DNA of 64,000 nucleotides from Pirellula sp. SH-Sr6A (GTDB lineage Bacteria; Planctomycetota; Planctomycetia; Pirellulales; Pirellulaceae), in NCBI RefSeq assembly GCF_001610875.1, contig NZ_CP011272.1, forward strand, positions 3,081,988-3,145,987. The letters run 5' to 3'. How positions within the stretch are numbered: the first letter of the stretch is position 1; each line of letters starts with the position of its first letter. Made by a program: the position numbers and the translations under genes. Below the pieces are notes generated by a model. The model worked only from the letters and a program-made list of their open reading frames with translations, searched no databases and had not been told where the DNA came from. Shown here in pieces: positions 47,741 through 58,231 of this stretch.

Positions 47741-47933
47741 GCAGCAATTCTCCAGATTTGGAAAAAGATAAACGGAAGAGGGAGAGGAGGGCGTTTAGGG
47801 CAAACCACATCTTTTACCAATTCTTCACCATACCGCCCCTGCGTGCGCAATTCCACTAGGGTACGCTTAATTCTTAGCGAAGATTCCTAACCCATCGCCC
47901 TATTGAATTACTCAACTACCACCAAGGCACAAC

Positions 47934-49511
47934 ATGTCACGAGAATCGTTTAACCAAGCCGTTCGATATGCGCGAGATCGACGCACCTTTTTGCTATCGG
48001 GGGGATCCCTCGCCGTGCTGCCATGGGTGAGTCAAATCGGTTTCGGGCAAACCATCACGAAGCCAAGTTTCGCGAAGGATCCTTTTCAGATCGGCATCGC
48101 ATCGGGGGATCCGACGCCGGACGGATTCGTCCTCTGGACCCGACTCGCGATGGATCCCGTTGCCGTTAATGGGGGCATGGATGACCGCGACTACGAAGTG
48201 ACTTGGGAAATCAGCGACGATGAATCGTTCAGCAAAGTCCTTCGATCGGGCAAGTCATTAGCGACCGCAAAGCTTGGGCATTCGGTCCACGTCGAAGTCG
48301 AAGGTCTCTCGCCCGATCGCTGGTACGCATACAGGTTCCAATGCGGCGATGCGATTTCGCTCGTGGGCCGGGCCCGAACAACTCCGCGCCCCGATGCGAT
48401 GCCTGACTCTCTTCGGTTTGCGTTCGCCTCGTGCCAACACTTCGAGACCGGTTACTACACGGCTTTCGAACACATGTGCAAAGAACCTCTCGATCTGATC
48501 TTGCATCTCGGTGACTATATCTACGAAGGGGCTGGCAAAGAGGACAGACTTCGCGTCCATGCGGGTCCTGAGATCATGTCCCTGGCCGACTACCGTACGC
48601 GGCACGCTCAGTACAAATCCGATCCTCATCTGCAAGCCGCGCATCGATTAGCACCTTGGCTCGTCGTTTGGGATGACCATGAATTCGACAACAACTACGC
48701 GAACTTGATCTCCGAAGAAAAAGGGATCGATCCAGCTCAATTCGCGCTACGGCGAGCAGATGCCTATCAAGCGTACTACGAGAACATGCCACTCCGCGCT
48801 TCGTCGATGCCCAAGGGCCCCGATATGCAACTCTTCCGACGCGTTCCGTTCGGACGTCTTGCTCAGTTTGATATGCTCGATACACGACAGTATCGAACCG
48901 ACCAACCGAACGGCGATGGCAGCAAGCCGATTACAGACGAAGTCCTCAATCCCAACGCGACGTTGCTCGGCAATGCCCAAGAAAAGTGGCTTATCGAAGG
49001 ATTGGCCAAATCCAATGCACGGTGGAATATCCTCGGCCAGCAAGTCATGATGGCACGCGCGGATCGCGCACCGGGTGCGGATCGCAAGTTCAGCATGGAC
49101 CAATGGTCCGGTTACGACGCATCGCGAACACGATTGCTCCAAGCCGTTTCGGACTTGAAACGGACCGGTACAGTCGTCCTTACCGGCGACATTCATAACA
49201 ATTGGGCGAACCATCTCCATGTCGATTTCGACAAACCGGATAGCCCTGTCGTAGCAACCGAGCTCGTGGGAACCTCCATCTCGTCGGGTGGAAACGGCGT
49301 CGAGAAACCGAAGTACTTGGAGACTCTTCTTACGGAGAACCCGTTTGTCAAATTCCATAATGCGGAACGAGGATACGTAAGCTGCACCGTCACGCCAAGC
49401 GACTGGAAGGCAGAGTATCAGACCGTTGCATTTGTGGACAAACCAGGTGCACCGAAGCAGACGCGAGCCACGTTCCATATCGATCCAACCCGCCCAGGAT
49501 TGAACGCGTAG
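47934..49511 (+). CDS. phoD: Alkaline phosphatase D (PhoD)-family secreted phosphatase/phosphodiesterase
   Basis: 525 residues. The N-terminus ARDRRTFLLSGGSLAVLPW is a twin-arginine signal. The PhoD motifs FQIGIASGDPTPDGFVLWTRL, FAFASCQHFETGYYTAF, LHLGDYIYEG, WDDHEFDNNYA and LTGDIHNNW supply Ca and Fe ligands in the known enzyme. The family hydrolyses phosphomonoesters and diesters including teichoic acid in other bacteria; substrate here is unknown. A GGGCGC/GCGCCC hairpin (49519-49533) lies just after the stop without a T-run. Confidence 0.93.
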   Translation: MSRESFNQAVRYARDRRTFLLSGGSLAVLPWVSQIGFGQTITKPSFAKDPFQIGIASGDPTPDGFVLWTRLAMDPVAVNGGMDDRDYEVTWEISDDESFSKVLRSGKSLATAKLGHSVHVEVEGLSPDRWYAYRFQCGDAISLVGRARTTPRPDAMPDSLRFAFASCQHFETGYYTAFEHMCKEPLDLILHLGDYIYEGAGKEDRLRVHAGPEIMSLADYRTRHAQYKSDPHLQAAHRLAPWLVVWDDHEFDNNYANLISEEKGIDPAQFALRRADAYQAYYENMPLRASSMPKGPDMQLFRRVPFGRLAQFDMLDTRQYRTDQPNGDGSKPITDEVLNPNATLLGNAQEKWLIEGLAKSNARWNILGQQVMMARADRAPGADRKFSMDQWSGYDASRTRLLQAVSDLKRTGTVVLTGDIHNNWANHLHVDFDKPDSPVVATELVGTSISSGGNGVEKPKYLETLLTENPFVKFHNAERGYVSCTVTPSDWKAEYQTVAFVDKPGAPKQTRATFHIDPTRPGLNA

Positions 49512-49605
49512 TTCGGTAGGGCGCTTCGCGCCCGCTGCCACACTTCCGCTTGATGAGCAGGCGGCCATCGGTCAGACGGGCCGGGCCGCTCAGGTCGATC
49601 GGGGT

Positions 49606-50883
49606 TCAAGGCGAAGGACGCCAGTCTGGCTTTCCGTCTCGATCGATATCGATGGTCATCAGATCGAGCTGCAGATAAGGGCGTTGGTAAGCCTCTTTGT
49701 CTTGGCCGGCATAGCTAACCCAAAGGCGCATTCCGGTCGCATCGAACACCGCGTTCATGACGTTCCCTCCCTGGATGGGAATCTGGTTGGCCAGCGCGAT
49801 AAGTTTCTCCGCATCGAGTTTACCTCGCTGCGCGGCCAAGGTTGGGAACGCGCCTCGCCCTTCGTCGTGGTAAACAACGCACGATAGTACCTGGGGGGCA
49901 AGCTCATCCTTCGGGTCATTGTCCTTCCAGAGATCGATCTCCGGCTTGGCTCGTCCACCTCCGGTCGCCGCGCGAATTTTCGTCGATCGCTTGTCCGTTA
50001 CACCATCTCCAAAAACGAAGTGATAACTTTTAGTCGGCTTGATCTGTTCAAACATACGAATCGCCTCCGTCAGTGAATTCGCGTCGTAGAGCAGTGTGCG
50101 AAACCATGCGGTGAAGTGGGAAGCGTGCGTTTCGTAGGGCATTTCTTTTGCGGACGCGTCTCCGATTTCCGATAGGACGATGCCAGCTGCGTTCATGCCG
50201 CAATGGGCTCCAATAAATCCTGCGAATGACGGAGAGACGTGGGGTATTCCCGTGTCAGGGAAGTAGACGACCAGAACGGGAAACTCGTGCGCCCCTGCTT
50301 CGAGGGACCAATCCAAGTTCCGGGTTTGGTAGAGATGCCCATCCACCGTCGCATCCCCCCACGCGGCGATGCTGCTGCAGGCGTAGGGCATCAAGAGGGG
50401 CAAGCAGTGGACATGCTGGAGCGTTCGAATAGGAATACCACTTCCTTCAGCGAGTCCCACCAATTGCTGCATCAGACGCGGATCGGTGTAACTCGATGTC
50501 GTTGCCCATACATGATCCAGTTGTTCTTCGCTAACCTTCAATTCGGATCGGAAGCCAGTCACCAACGGGGGGACGAGGCGCTGCATTTCGTCGCGCATCT
50601 GTGACCCGAGTTGCACTCCCATCTCATAGGGGGTTCCGCGTACGGCCACGACCGGAATTCGAATCCCATTCCCTTCGATGTGCCAACGCGCGCCAGAGAG
50701 TTTTTCCGAATGGAGAAGATTTTTCCCATCACCCTCGGATCGTTCCACCAACGGGGGCTTGCCGACAATCGCCGCCTCTTTGGCGGCTCGATCTTGGCCA
50801 TTCGCCCTTTCGAGCGCGATGGGCGGGACGCCCCAGGCTTCGAGAAGGAGAGCAATCGTAACGGGGAGTAACATTCTCTTCAT
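49606..50883 (-). CDS. C45-family peptidase/acyltransferase (AAT-like N-terminal nucleophile)
   Basis: 425 residues with a signal peptide (MKRMLLPVTIALLLEAWGV). The C45 core has VVAVRGTPYEMGVQLGSQMRDE, a nucleophile C169 in YACSSIAAWGD, GHLYQTRNLDW and GAHCGMNAAGIVLSE. The family includes isopenicillin N acyltransferase and acid-ceramidase-like enzymes that self-cleave at Cys. The ATG at 50883 has GGAG six bases upstream and is preferred over the ORF start at 50904. Substrate unknown. Confidence 0.85.
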   Translation of the reverse strand: MKRMLLPVTIALLLEAWGVPPIALERANGQDRAAKEAAIVGKPPLVERSEGDGKNLLHSEKLSGARWHIEGNGIRIPVVAVRGTPYEMGVQLGSQMRDEMQRLVPPLVTGFRSELKVSEEQLDHVWATTSSYTDPRLMQQLVGLAEGSGIPIRTLQHVHCLPLLMPYACSSIAAWGDATVDGHLYQTRNLDWSLEAGAHEFPVLVVYFPDTGIPHVSPSFAGFIGAHCGMNAAGIVLSEIGDASAKEMPYETHASHFTAWFRTLLYDANSLTEAIRMFEQIKPTKSYHFVFGDGVTDKRSTKIRAATGGGRAKPEIDLWKDNDPKDELAPQVLSCVVYHDEGRGAFPTLAAQRGKLDAEKLIALANQIPIQGGNVMNAVFDATGMRLWVSYAGQDKEAYQRPYLQLDLMTIDIDRDGKPDWRPSP

Positions 50884-50927
50884 CGCAATCTCCGAGCAGC
50901 TCACAGGAACTCATGCATTCGATTCAT

Positions 50928-51851
50928 TTATTTCTTCGCGTCCGCAGCAATGAATTTCTTCAACGCTTCGGAAGCAGGGTCATCGGGCACCCCCAAGTCG
51001 TTGTTCAGTTTGCTGTGTTCCGAGTCCTTGGCCCCAAACAAGGTGGAGGAGATGCCAGCTTCCTTGAGAACCGCATCGAGTCGCTGGGCTTGCGCGCTGG
51101 TATCCGGATGGCTGGAAACGTAGAGGATCAGGAAGGGTGGGATTCCCTTGTCCTTTGCGACGTGGGTGACGGCGGAGAAGTCGACATGTTTGGCAGGATC
51201 GTTTCCAAACTTCTCGCGATGACCATATTTGGCTTGCGGTTGTTTATGGACACGTCGGCGCGTTTCGGCGGTTTCGATGATGGCGGGAATGTCGTATGTA
51301 TCACCATCGACTGGAACGCATCCTTTTAGAGAAGAGAAGGGAACACCTTCGGCGGCCAAGTAGCGGTCATCGATGCAGAGGAGCGCGGCGAGCTGGGCAC
51401 CTGCCGAGTGCCCCATCACGTAGATTCGTTTGGGATCGCCTCCATGGGAGCCGATGTTCTTAGCCACCCACCCCAGCGATTTGGCAACATCCCGAATGAT
51501 TGTCTCCATGGGTACTTTCGGTAGGAGGCGATAATTGGTGGAGACAAACACGAATCCTTGATCGACAAACCATTTTGGTTTGAGTTGGACCTGCGATTTA
51601 TCTCCGGTTTGCCACCCACCTCCATGGATCCAGAAGATGACCGGTGCATTCTTTGCATTGGAAGGCCGGTAGATATCCAAGACTTGGCGTTCGAGAGCGG
51701 GCTCTGCGTAGGGAACGTCCTTTTCGACGGCCGATTCCGAGCTCGTGACGTTTTGCCCTTGAGCCCACGCAGTTTGGGACGGAGCCCACACCGGGAGTGA
51801 CGTTATCAAGGTGATGGCACAAAAAAGGCGAAACCATCGGAATGTCTTCAT
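50928..51851 (-). CDS. Secreted alpha/beta-hydrolase esterase (BD-FAE/carboxylesterase-like)
   Basis: 307 residues with a signal peptide (about 1-32). The fold shows [16 protein letters not shown] (oxyanion hole), STNYRLLP and the nucleophile [12 protein letters not shown], with a late SEHSKLNND catalytic His region. Related enzymes are feruloyl or acetylxylan esterases; the substrate here is not known. It lies 44 bp upstream of the C45 gene on the same strand, so an operon is likely. Confidence 0.88.
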   Translation of the reverse strand: MKTFRWFRLFCAITLITSLPVWAPSQTAWAQGQNVTSSESAVEKDVPYAEPALERQVLDIYRPSNAKNAPVIFWIHGGGWQTGDKSQVQLKPKWFVDQGFVFVSTNYRLLPKVPMETIIRDVAKSLGWVAKNIGSHGGDPKRIYVMGHSAGAQLAALLCIDDRYLAAEGVPFSSLKGCVPVDGDTYDIPAIIETAETRRRVHKQPQAKYGHREKFGNDPAKHVDFSAVTHVAKDKGIPPFLILYVSSHPDTSAQAQRLDAVLKEAGISSTLFGAKDSEHSKLNNDLGVPDDPASEALKKFIAADAKK

Positions 51852-52104
51852 GGCAAACTCGCAGGCGATAGGAAAGAGATAGAGGTGGGAAAAGGGGTGG
51901 AACCGTTAGGATACAGAGATCCGTACGGCTAGGGGTATTCTGCGCCCGGAAAATCGGGTTGGTGCGGGTGACACCCCGACCCCCTTGCTATATGCTCATA
52001 GTAGCGTTGCTTCTCCCATTGATAGACGGGTGGAAGCATCGCCTGTAGCAGCCGCGAGTTGCGATCCTTTTAGTGCTCGGCCCCCGAAAATTCAGTTTCA
52101 TTCC

Positions 52105-53403
52105 ATGGTAGATATCGTCGTTCCGTCGGTCGGTGAGAGTATTTCTGAAGTTCAAATCAGCAAATGGCTCAAGAAGGAAGGGGACTGGGTCGCGGCAGGA
52201 ACCGATCTCGTCGATCTGGAAACCGAGAAGGCGTCCGTGCAGATCTCCGCTCCGGAAGATGGGATCCTTTTGAAGATCCTTAAGAACAATGAAGAGTTCG
52301 CTTCGGTAGGGGACATCCTCGCTACGTTCCAACCGGCGGCAAAGGGTGCTTCGCCATCAGGCAGCGCCGCTCCTGCTCTGCAGCCAGCGTCCGCACCTCA
52401 GCAACCCGTATCTTCCGCACCGGCATCGCCCGCCGCGGACCCTCGCGTCATGCCTGCTGCGCAGCGGGCGCTGGACGATCATCACTTGCAAGCCACCCAG
52501 GTACCCGCGACAGGCCCGGGCGGTCGATTGCTCAAAGAAGACGTGGTTCGTTACGTCAGTCAAACCTCACCAGCGGCCCCGGCTGCACCCGCACCCGTCG
52601 CTCCTGCTGCACCGGCTCCTACCAAGACCGTCACCGGGACGTTGGCGCCACCGGTTTCTGCACCCACAGCTTCCACCGGAATGGTTCAACAGGGGAGTTC
52701 AAACCGGTCCGAGGAGGTCAAGCCGATGAGCATGATCCGCCGGACCATCGCCTCCCGGCTTGTTCAAGCTCAGCACACGGCAGCCCTGCTCACCACCTTC
52801 AACGAAGTCGACATGCAGCCCGTCATGACGCTTCGCAACAAGTACCGCGACGCATTTGCTGAGAAGCATGGAGTGAAGCTGGGCTTCATGTCCTTTTTTG
52901 CCAAAGCGGCCTGCGAGGCCCTGAAACGATACCCATCGGTTAACGCTGAGATTCGTGGCAACAATATTGTCTACCGCAACTACTGCGACATCGGGATTGC
53001 GATCGGTGGCGGGAAGGGTTTGGTCGTCCCCGTCCTTCGCAACGTCGAGAAGATGGGCTTCGCAGAAATCGAGCGAACGATCGGCGAATTCGCGTCGCGA
53101 GCCATGGCCAACAAACTGATGCCAGAGGATCTTGAAGGCGGGACCTTTACCATCAGCAACGGGGGTATCTACGGTTCTCTCTTGTCCACGCCGATCGTCA
53201 ACCCACCCCAAAGCGGGATCTTGGGACTCCACTCGATCCAGGAGCGACCGATTGCACTCAACGGAGAGGTCGTCATTCGCCCCATGATGTACTTGGCCCT
53301 GACATATGACCACCGGATTATCGATGGTCGCGAGGCAGTCACCTTCTTGAAGACCATCAAAGAAGTAATCGAAGACCCCTCCCGTTTGTTCCTTGAAATC
53401 TAG
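52105..53403 (+). CDS. Dihydrolipoyllysine succinyltransferase (E2 of 2-oxoglutarate dehydrogenase)
   Basis: 432 residues. The N-terminal lipoyl domain (about 1-75) has the modified lysine K42 in [10 protein letters not shown] Pro/Ala-rich linker precedes the peripheral-subunit-binding domain ([23 protein letters not shown]). The C-terminal catalytic domain has [20 protein letters not shown] and [12 protein letters not shown], which carries the His and Asp of the active site. It makes succinyl-CoA in the TCA cycle. No E1 or E3 gene is adjacent. The frame is open to 51985, but the ATG at 52105 matches the family start. Confidence 0.92.
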   Translation: MVDIVVPSVGESISEVQISKWLKKEGDWVAAGTDLVDLETEKASVQISAPEDGILLKILKNNEEFASVGDILATFQPAAKGASPSGSAAPALQPASAPQQPVSSAPASPAADPRVMPAAQRALDDHHLQATQVPATGPGGRLLKEDVVRYVSQTSPAAPAAPAPVAPAAPAPTKTVTGTLAPPVSAPTASTGMVQQGSSNRSEEVKPMSMIRRTIASRLVQAQHTAALLTTFNEVDMQPVMTLRNKYRDAFAEKHGVKLGFMSFFAKAACEALKRYPSVNAEIRGNNIVYRNYCDIGIAIGGGKGLVVPVLRNVEKMGFAEIERTIGEFASRAMANKLMPEDLEGGTFTISNGGIYGSLLSTPIVNPPQSGILGLHSIQERPIALNGEVVIRPMMYLALTYDHRIIDGREAVTFLKTIKEVIEDPSRLFLEI

Positions 53404-53433
53404 TCGGAATCCTGTTCCGGTTCAAAGTCCATC

Positions 53434-54354
53434 ATGATGCAACTTGGATTCGTCAGCGCCATCCTGCCTGAACTGGAGCTGGCACAGGTACTTCAATCCG
53501 CGTCGCAGATCGGATACCGATGCGTCGAAGTGATGTGCTGGCCTCCGAGCAAAGCGGAACGTCGCTATGCTGGGATAACCCATATCAATGTCGACGATCT
53601 GTCCGATGCTTCGATAGCTACCATCGCTCGATTGCAGCAGGAGACAGGAGTCTTCATCAGTGGCCTGGGCTATTACCCAAATTGCCTATCGCCGGACGAG
53701 GCAGAAGCAGAGCGATGCACCGAACATTTGAAAAGGGTGATTGCTGCAGCTCCCAAACTAGGAATCGATCGTGTCAACACGTTCATCGGGCGCGACTTCA
53801 CGAAAAGCGTAGACGATAACTGGCCGCGCCTCCTGAAGACTTGGAAACCCATCGTTGACTTGGCGGAAAAACAGGGTGTCCGCATTGGCATCGAGAACTG
53901 CCCGATGCTCTTCACGCAGGACGAATGGCCCGGTGGAAAGAATATTGCGACCAGCCCCGCGATTTGGCGCCGCTTATTTTCCGATTTGGGAAGCCCGAAT
54001 TTGGGACTCAACTACGATCCATCCCACATGGTCTGGCAGTGCATGGACTACTTGAAACCGCTGAGAGACTTCATCGATCGTATTTTTCATGTGCATGCGA
54101 AAGACGTTCGAATCGATCGGCATCGTTTGGATGAAGTAGGCATCTTTGCGCATCCGAAGCTCTACCACTCCCCGAAGCTACCGGGTCTTGGCGAAATCGA
54201 TTGGGGACAGTTCTTCTCTGTTCTCAGCGATGAGGGATATGTGGGTCCCGTTTGTGTCGAGGTCGAGGACCGGGCGTATGAAGCCACCGTGGAGTCACGC
54301 ACCGAAGCGCTCGCCCAAAGCTACCGATATTTGAGCCAGTTCGCACCGCGGTAA
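53434..54354 (+). CDS. Sugar phosphate isomerase/epimerase-like TIM-barrel protein
   Basis: 306 residues of the xylose-isomerase-like/AP-endonuclease-2 TIM barrel: a strand [35 protein letters not shown] (metal ligand Glu), [13 protein letters not shown] (Asp, His) and [11 protein letters not shown], then [11 protein letters not shown] (Glu). Metal-binding residues are in place. The substrate is not identifiable; related planctomycete proteins are numerous. It follows the E2 gene by 30 bp. Confidence 0.85.
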   Translation: MMQLGFVSAILPELELAQVLQSASQIGYRCVEVMCWPPSKAERRYAGITHINVDDLSDASIATIARLQQETGVFISGLGYYPNCLSPDEAEAERCTEHLKRVIAAAPKLGIDRVNTFIGRDFTKSVDDNWPRLLKTWKPIVDLAEKQGVRIGIENCPMLFTQDEWPGGKNIATSPAIWRRLFSDLGSPNLGLNYDPSHMVWQCMDYLKPLRDFIDRIFHVHAKDVRIDRHRLDEVGIFAHPKLYHSPKLPGLGEIDWGQFFSVLSDEGYVGPVCVEVEDRAYEATVESRTEALAQSYRYLSQFAPR

Positions 54355-54390
54355 GCCCCATCGCTCACTGTCCAGCTCACTGTTCAGCTT

Positions 54391-54438
54391 ACTGGCTGGC
54401 CTCATCACTGGCTGGCCTCATCACTGGCTGGCCTCATC
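54391..54438. repeat. Three perfect tandem copies of a 16-bp unit
   Basis: The unit ACTGGCTGGCCTCATC occurs three times head to tail (54391-54406, 54407-54422, 54423-54438), and a degenerate copy follows. The last copy overlaps the stop codon of the convergent amidohydrolase (54437-54439). Confidence 0.95.
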
Positions 54439-56176
54439 ACTGGCCAGCTCGGTAAACGACTTGGCCGTTGAATAGGGTTGCTTCGACTTCCGCGCGATAC
54501 AGTTCCGAGGCGGGAAGCGTGCGCAGGTCCTTTTTCCAGATCACGAGGTCGGCCATTTGTCCCGGTGCGATCGCTCCCTTCTCTGTTTCTTGCCCTTCCG
54601 CGAACGCAGCGCCGTAGGTGTAGGCGTAGAGAGCCTCCTCAAGTTTCAATTGCTGCGAGCGAACGAAGGGTTCGTCCGGTTTGCCATCTAGTGTTTGGCG
54701 CGTGACGGCGATTTGCAGACCGGGGCGAGGGTCAAGCGGAACGACCGGCCAATCGGTTCCGAACGCGAGCCGTCCACCGCTCGCTAGAATCGACTTCCAC
54801 GCCCAAGCCCGCTCAGCCCGAGATGGACCTATATTCGCGACCCAGACGTCGAAGATATTGCTATTGGGCTCAGCATGTCGAGGCTGCATCGACGCGATCA
54901 CACCCAATGGCTTTAGACGCGTGATGTCCGATGGATCGATGGTTTCGACATGCTCGAGACGATGACGGCGCAATCGTTTTCGATCGGGATTCGATTGCAT
55001 CGCATGTTCGAAGGCATCGAGTGTCATCCGCACGCCACCTTCCCCGATCGCGTGTACCATCACATTCCACTCCTCTCGATCCAGGCGAGCGATCAATCGT
55101 TGCAGTTCCGTGGCGTCGCAGGCGGGCAGCCCGAGTGTGCTTTGGTTTGCATAGGGAGAAAGCAGATAGGCTGTATGCGACTCGATCACACCGTCGATGA
55201 ACAGCTTCACCGAACGCACGCCGATCGATTCTTTCGCGCGTCGTGTTGCCATCAAGCGATCGAAATCCGTGTCGTTCATGCCGACTTGACCGGAAAGAGC
55301 GAAGTGTGTTCGAAGGGGGAAGCGGCCCTCTTGGATCATGGTATCGAAGACCATCAATTCGGCATCATCCACGCCGCATTCTTGGATACTCGTCACACCG
55401 ACGCGATGCGCCAGCGCGATCCCTTGGAGCAAGGCTTCTTTCTTTTCATCGAGGGACGGAACTGGAAAAAGGGAATCGACCAATCGCTGAGCAGACTCTT
55501 TGAGAACCCCGGTCGGCTCGCCCGTGGTGGAGTCGCGAACGATCAGGCCTCGCGGCGGATCGGGAGAGTCCCGGGTGATTCCCGCTTGGCGGAGTGCCAC
55601 GGTGTTGACCCAAATCGTGTGTCCGTCGTAGCAGCGCAAAAGAACCGGTTTGTCCGCGACGACCGCGTCGAGCATATCGCGAGTCGGCAAACCGCCGGCA
55701 AACGCGCCGTAGAGCCAACCTCGTCCGACGATAACGGGTCGCTCCGGATATCGCTTCGCAAAGGCCTCCACCCTCTCCAGGATCGTCGAAGCGTGCTGCG
55801 CGTCATTCAAATCGATCTGCTGCAATCCCAGAGAACCGGACAGGAAATGAACGTGCGCGTCGTTGAGGCCTGGAGTCACAAGCCCCCCATGGGCCTCGAC
55901 GATCGTCGTTGTTTGATCGATCCAGCCGGCGGAATCGCGATCGAGACCGACCCAAACGACTTTCCCTCCGCGAACGGCCACCGCCTCTGCATCGGCACCG
56001 GACCATTGCAGGACCCTGCCGCTACGGATCAGCAGGTCCGCAGGATGGGGGTTCGGCGGCGACTGCGAAGAAGCGTCGTTGGCCAAGACCCAGGAAAACA
56101 GTAGAAAAAGCAGGCACACCAGGGTGCTGGCGTCCCGAAATGGGTTACGAGGGGGAGGGGTAAGTCGAAGATTCAT
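54437..56176 (-). CDS. YtcJ-like amidohydrolase (amidohydrolase 3 family)
   Basis: 579 residues with an N-terminal signal/TM stretch (TLVCLLFLLFSWVLA). The metal-dependent hydrolase motifs are VTPGLNDAHVHFLSG (HxH metal site), a later VHAIGEGGVRMTLDAF and RHRLEHVETIDP, and FGTDWPVVPLDPRPGLQIA (Asp). Family members act on N-acyl amino acids or similar amides; activity here is unproven. The start is the ATG at 56176; an ATG-type start at 56215 is less likely because no signal precedes it. No Shine-Dalgarno site. Confidence 0.88.
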   Translation of the reverse strand: MNLRLTPPPRNPFRDASTLVCLLFLLFSWVLANDASSQSPPNPHPADLLIRSGRVLQWSGADAEAVAVRGGKVVWVGLDRDSAGWIDQTTTIVEAHGGLVTPGLNDAHVHFLSGSLGLQQIDLNDAQHASTILERVEAFAKRYPERPVIVGRGWLYGAFAGGLPTRDMLDAVVADKPVLLRCYDGHTIWVNTVALRQAGITRDSPDPPRGLIVRDSTTGEPTGVLKESAQRLVDSLFPVPSLDEKKEALLQGIALAHRVGVTSIQECGVDDAELMVFDTMIQEGRFPLRTHFALSGQVGMNDTDFDRLMATRRAKESIGVRSVKLFIDGVIESHTAYLLSPYANQSTLGLPACDATELQRLIARLDREEWNVMVHAIGEGGVRMTLDAFEHAMQSNPDRKRLRRHRLEHVETIDPSDITRLKPLGVIASMQPRHAEPNSNIFDVWVANIGPSRAERAWAWKSILASGGRLAFGTDWPVVPLDPRPGLQIAVTRQTLDGKPDEPFVRSQQLKLEEALYAYTYGAAFAEGQETEKGAIAPGQMADLVIWKKDLRTLPASELYRAEVEATLFNGQVVYRAGQ

Positions 56177-56383
56177 AGCCGGTCGCAGGGAAGGTTGGAT
56201 GCAAGGCCCTCCCATCCTACCATCCGACCATTCACTTTTTCATAAATCGGTTCGAACGGACTTGCAGCGAAAGACGGGATTCCTATAATCGGCGTCCCGC
56301 GTCAGCGATTGCGCATCTTGCCAAGAGAGCTGAACAAGCGGAAATTCGATAGACGCAGCGGGCATAACTTGACAGGTTCCCCT

Positions 56384-56456
56384 GCGGGTGTAGCTCAGTT
56401 GGTAGAGCACAACGTTGCCAACGTTGTTGTCGTGGGTTCGAATCCCATCACCCGCT
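56384..56456 (+). tRNA. tRNA-Gly(GCC)
   Basis: A 73-nt cloverleaf with acceptor GCGGGTG/CACCCGC, anticodon stem AACGT/ACGTT with loop holding GCC, and T-loop GGTTCGAATCC. It lies about 50 bp upstream of the trigger factor gene and could be co-transcribed with it. Confidence 0.96.
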
Positions 56457-56508
56457 CTTTCTGTCTGGTTGTGCCCTTTTTTCTTCTTTAAGAGGACGTT
56501 TTCAGGAA

Positions 56509-57981
56509 ATGTCAGCTGTCGACACTCAGGCACCAGATTCCAAGCTTCAACTGACCGTCAAGATTGACAAGCCGTCGACCTGCCTTCGGCACGTCGTTGT
56601 CACGATTCCTCGGGCTGAAGTAGATCGTTATTTCCGCAAGACGTTTGACGAGATCGCTCCCCGTGCGGATCTTCCTGGTTTCCGACCTGGAAAGGTTCCT
56701 CGCAAGCTTTTGGAAAGCCGATTCAAGCAAACGGCTTTGGATCAGGTCAAGAGCGGTCTGGTGATGGACTCCCTTCAGCAGATCACCGAAGGGGGTGAAT
56801 TTTCGGCGATTTCCGAGCCCGATATGGACTACGGTGCCGTCGATATTCCCGATACCGGCGACTTCACCTACGAGTTCAAAATCGAGGTTCGTCCCGAATT
56901 CGAAACACCGAACTGGAAGGGCTTGGAGCTCACCAAGACCGAGTACAAGCTGAGCGACGAGGATGTCGACAAGCAACTCATCAGGACTTTGGAACGGATC
57001 ACCGCTGGGGAAGCCTTCGATGGCGAAGCCCAAGTCGGCGATCGCGTAGTCGTCAGCATCCGATTTAGTTTGGACGGCAAAGAGGTTAGCTCGCTGGACG
57101 AGAGCATGGTCACCCTTCGCAGCAAGCTGAGTTTGGCCGACTCCATCATCGAGAACTTCGGTGAATTGATGGTCGGTACCCGCGAAGGGGACGTCCGCGA
57201 GACCAAGGTAAAGATTTTCGAAACGTCGCTCAACGAGTCGTTGCGAGGCAAGGAAGTCGACGCCACGATCACTGTTGACGAAATCCGTCGCGTCAACGTT
57301 GAAGGCTTGAGCGGTGCTACCCTCGAGATGCTGGGATTTGATACCGCTACCGAACTGCGAGATTTTGTGCGAGCGGAATTAGAGCGACAAGCTGAATACC
57401 ACCAAAACCAACTCCTCCGCGAGCAGGTCACGGCCAAGCTCACGGAAGGTGCGGATTGGGAATTGCCCCAAGCGGTCGTTCGCCGTCAAGCGGATCGCGA
57501 GCTCCATCGCCGCGTTTTGGAACTGCGACGAAGCGGTTTCACCGACGATCAAATCCGATCGGTGATCAACGGTGTTCGACGCAACATCGAAGGCACAACT
57601 CAGGATGCGCTGCGACAGCACTTCGTCCTCGAGAAGATCGCCGAAGATCTTGGGATCGAGCCAACGGAAGCCGAATACGAATCCGAAATCGAGCTGATTG
57701 CAACCCAGAGCGATTTGTCGCCTCGACAAGTTCGCGCCAAGCTAGAGCGAAGCGGGCAAATGGACGCCCTCCGCAACCAAATTCTGGAACGACGCGTTAT
57801 CGAAACGATTGTCGGCGAAGCCAAATTGAGTTCCACCGATGGTGGTTCGATCCTCAAGGCAGAACCGGATGAGTTCGCTGTCGAATTCTTGGTGGCCCCA
57901 GTCACTCAATCCCTTCCCGAAGCGAAGTACGATGAGAAGCCAGAGGATGGTGTCGAGAGCAAGTCGGTTAAGCCTACCTAG
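56509..57981 (+). CDS. tig: Trigger factor (ribosome-associated peptidyl-prolyl isomerase)
   Basis: 490 residues with the trigger-factor order. The N-terminal ribosome-binding domain has LPGFRPGKVPRKLLESRF, the loop that docks on the ribosomal protein L23 site. The middle FKBP-like region follows (GDRVVVSIRFSLDGKEVSS). The long C-terminal helical domain carries DALRQHFVLEKIAEDLG. It folds nascent chains in the cytoplasm. It is slightly longer than typical (430-450 aa) with an extended tail. clpP/clpX, often next, are not adjacent. Confidence 0.95.
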   Translation: MSAVDTQAPDSKLQLTVKIDKPSTCLRHVVVTIPRAEVDRYFRKTFDEIAPRADLPGFRPGKVPRKLLESRFKQTALDQVKSGLVMDSLQQITEGGEFSAISEPDMDYGAVDIPDTGDFTYEFKIEVRPEFETPNWKGLELTKTEYKLSDEDVDKQLIRTLERITAGEAFDGEAQVGDRVVVSIRFSLDGKEVSSLDESMVTLRSKLSLADSIIENFGELMVGTREGDVRETKVKIFETSLNESLRGKEVDATITVDEIRRVNVEGLSGATLEMLGFDTATELRDFVRAELERQAEYHQNQLLREQVTAKLTEGADWELPQAVVRRQADRELHRRVLELRRSGFTDDQIRSVINGVRRNIEGTTQDALRQHFVLEKIAEDLGIEPTEAEYESEIELIATQSDLSPRQVRAKLERSGQMDALRNQILERRVIETIVGEAKLSSTDGGSILKAEPDEFAVEFLVAPVTQSLPEAKYDEKPEDGVESKSVKPT

Positions 57982-58015
57982 TCTGAGGCATCCGAAGTAC
58001 GGAACGGTTGCTACC

Positions 58016-58036
58016 CCGCGAGTCTTTGACTCGCGG
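58016..58036 (+). other. Perfect hairpin after tig
   Basis: A 9-bp perfect stem CCGCGAGTC/GACTCGCGG with a three-base loop, about 35 bp after the tig stop. No T-run, so a poor rho-independent terminator; possibly an RNA-stabilising or processing element. Confidence 0.6.
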
Positions 58037-58088
58037 TGATACTGGTTCCAGAAATCTGCAAACGAGCGAGTCCCGCTCTCCAATCCAG

Positions 58089-58116
58089 AAGCCGAGCTTA
58101 AACGCTCGGCTTTTTT
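58089..58116 (+). terminator. Rho-independent terminator downstream of tig
   Basis: A 9-bp stem AAGCCGAGC/GCTCGGCTT with a six-base loop is followed by a run of six T. It lies about 110 bp after the tig stop. Confidence 0.85.
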
Positions 58117-58231
58117 ATTGCTGCTGGCTGGCACCTACAACCCACTTCGACCTCGCTTCTACGCCCTTCAATAGCTGAGGTAGGCTGTCAAATCGCTGCG
58201 AGATTGCTGCTCGATTACGGTTAGATTGCTG

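Noticed and set aside
54950-56104. 384-codon plus-strand frame opposite the amidohydrolase
   Set aside because: It is antisense to a gene with clear motifs and has no recognisable domain of its own.
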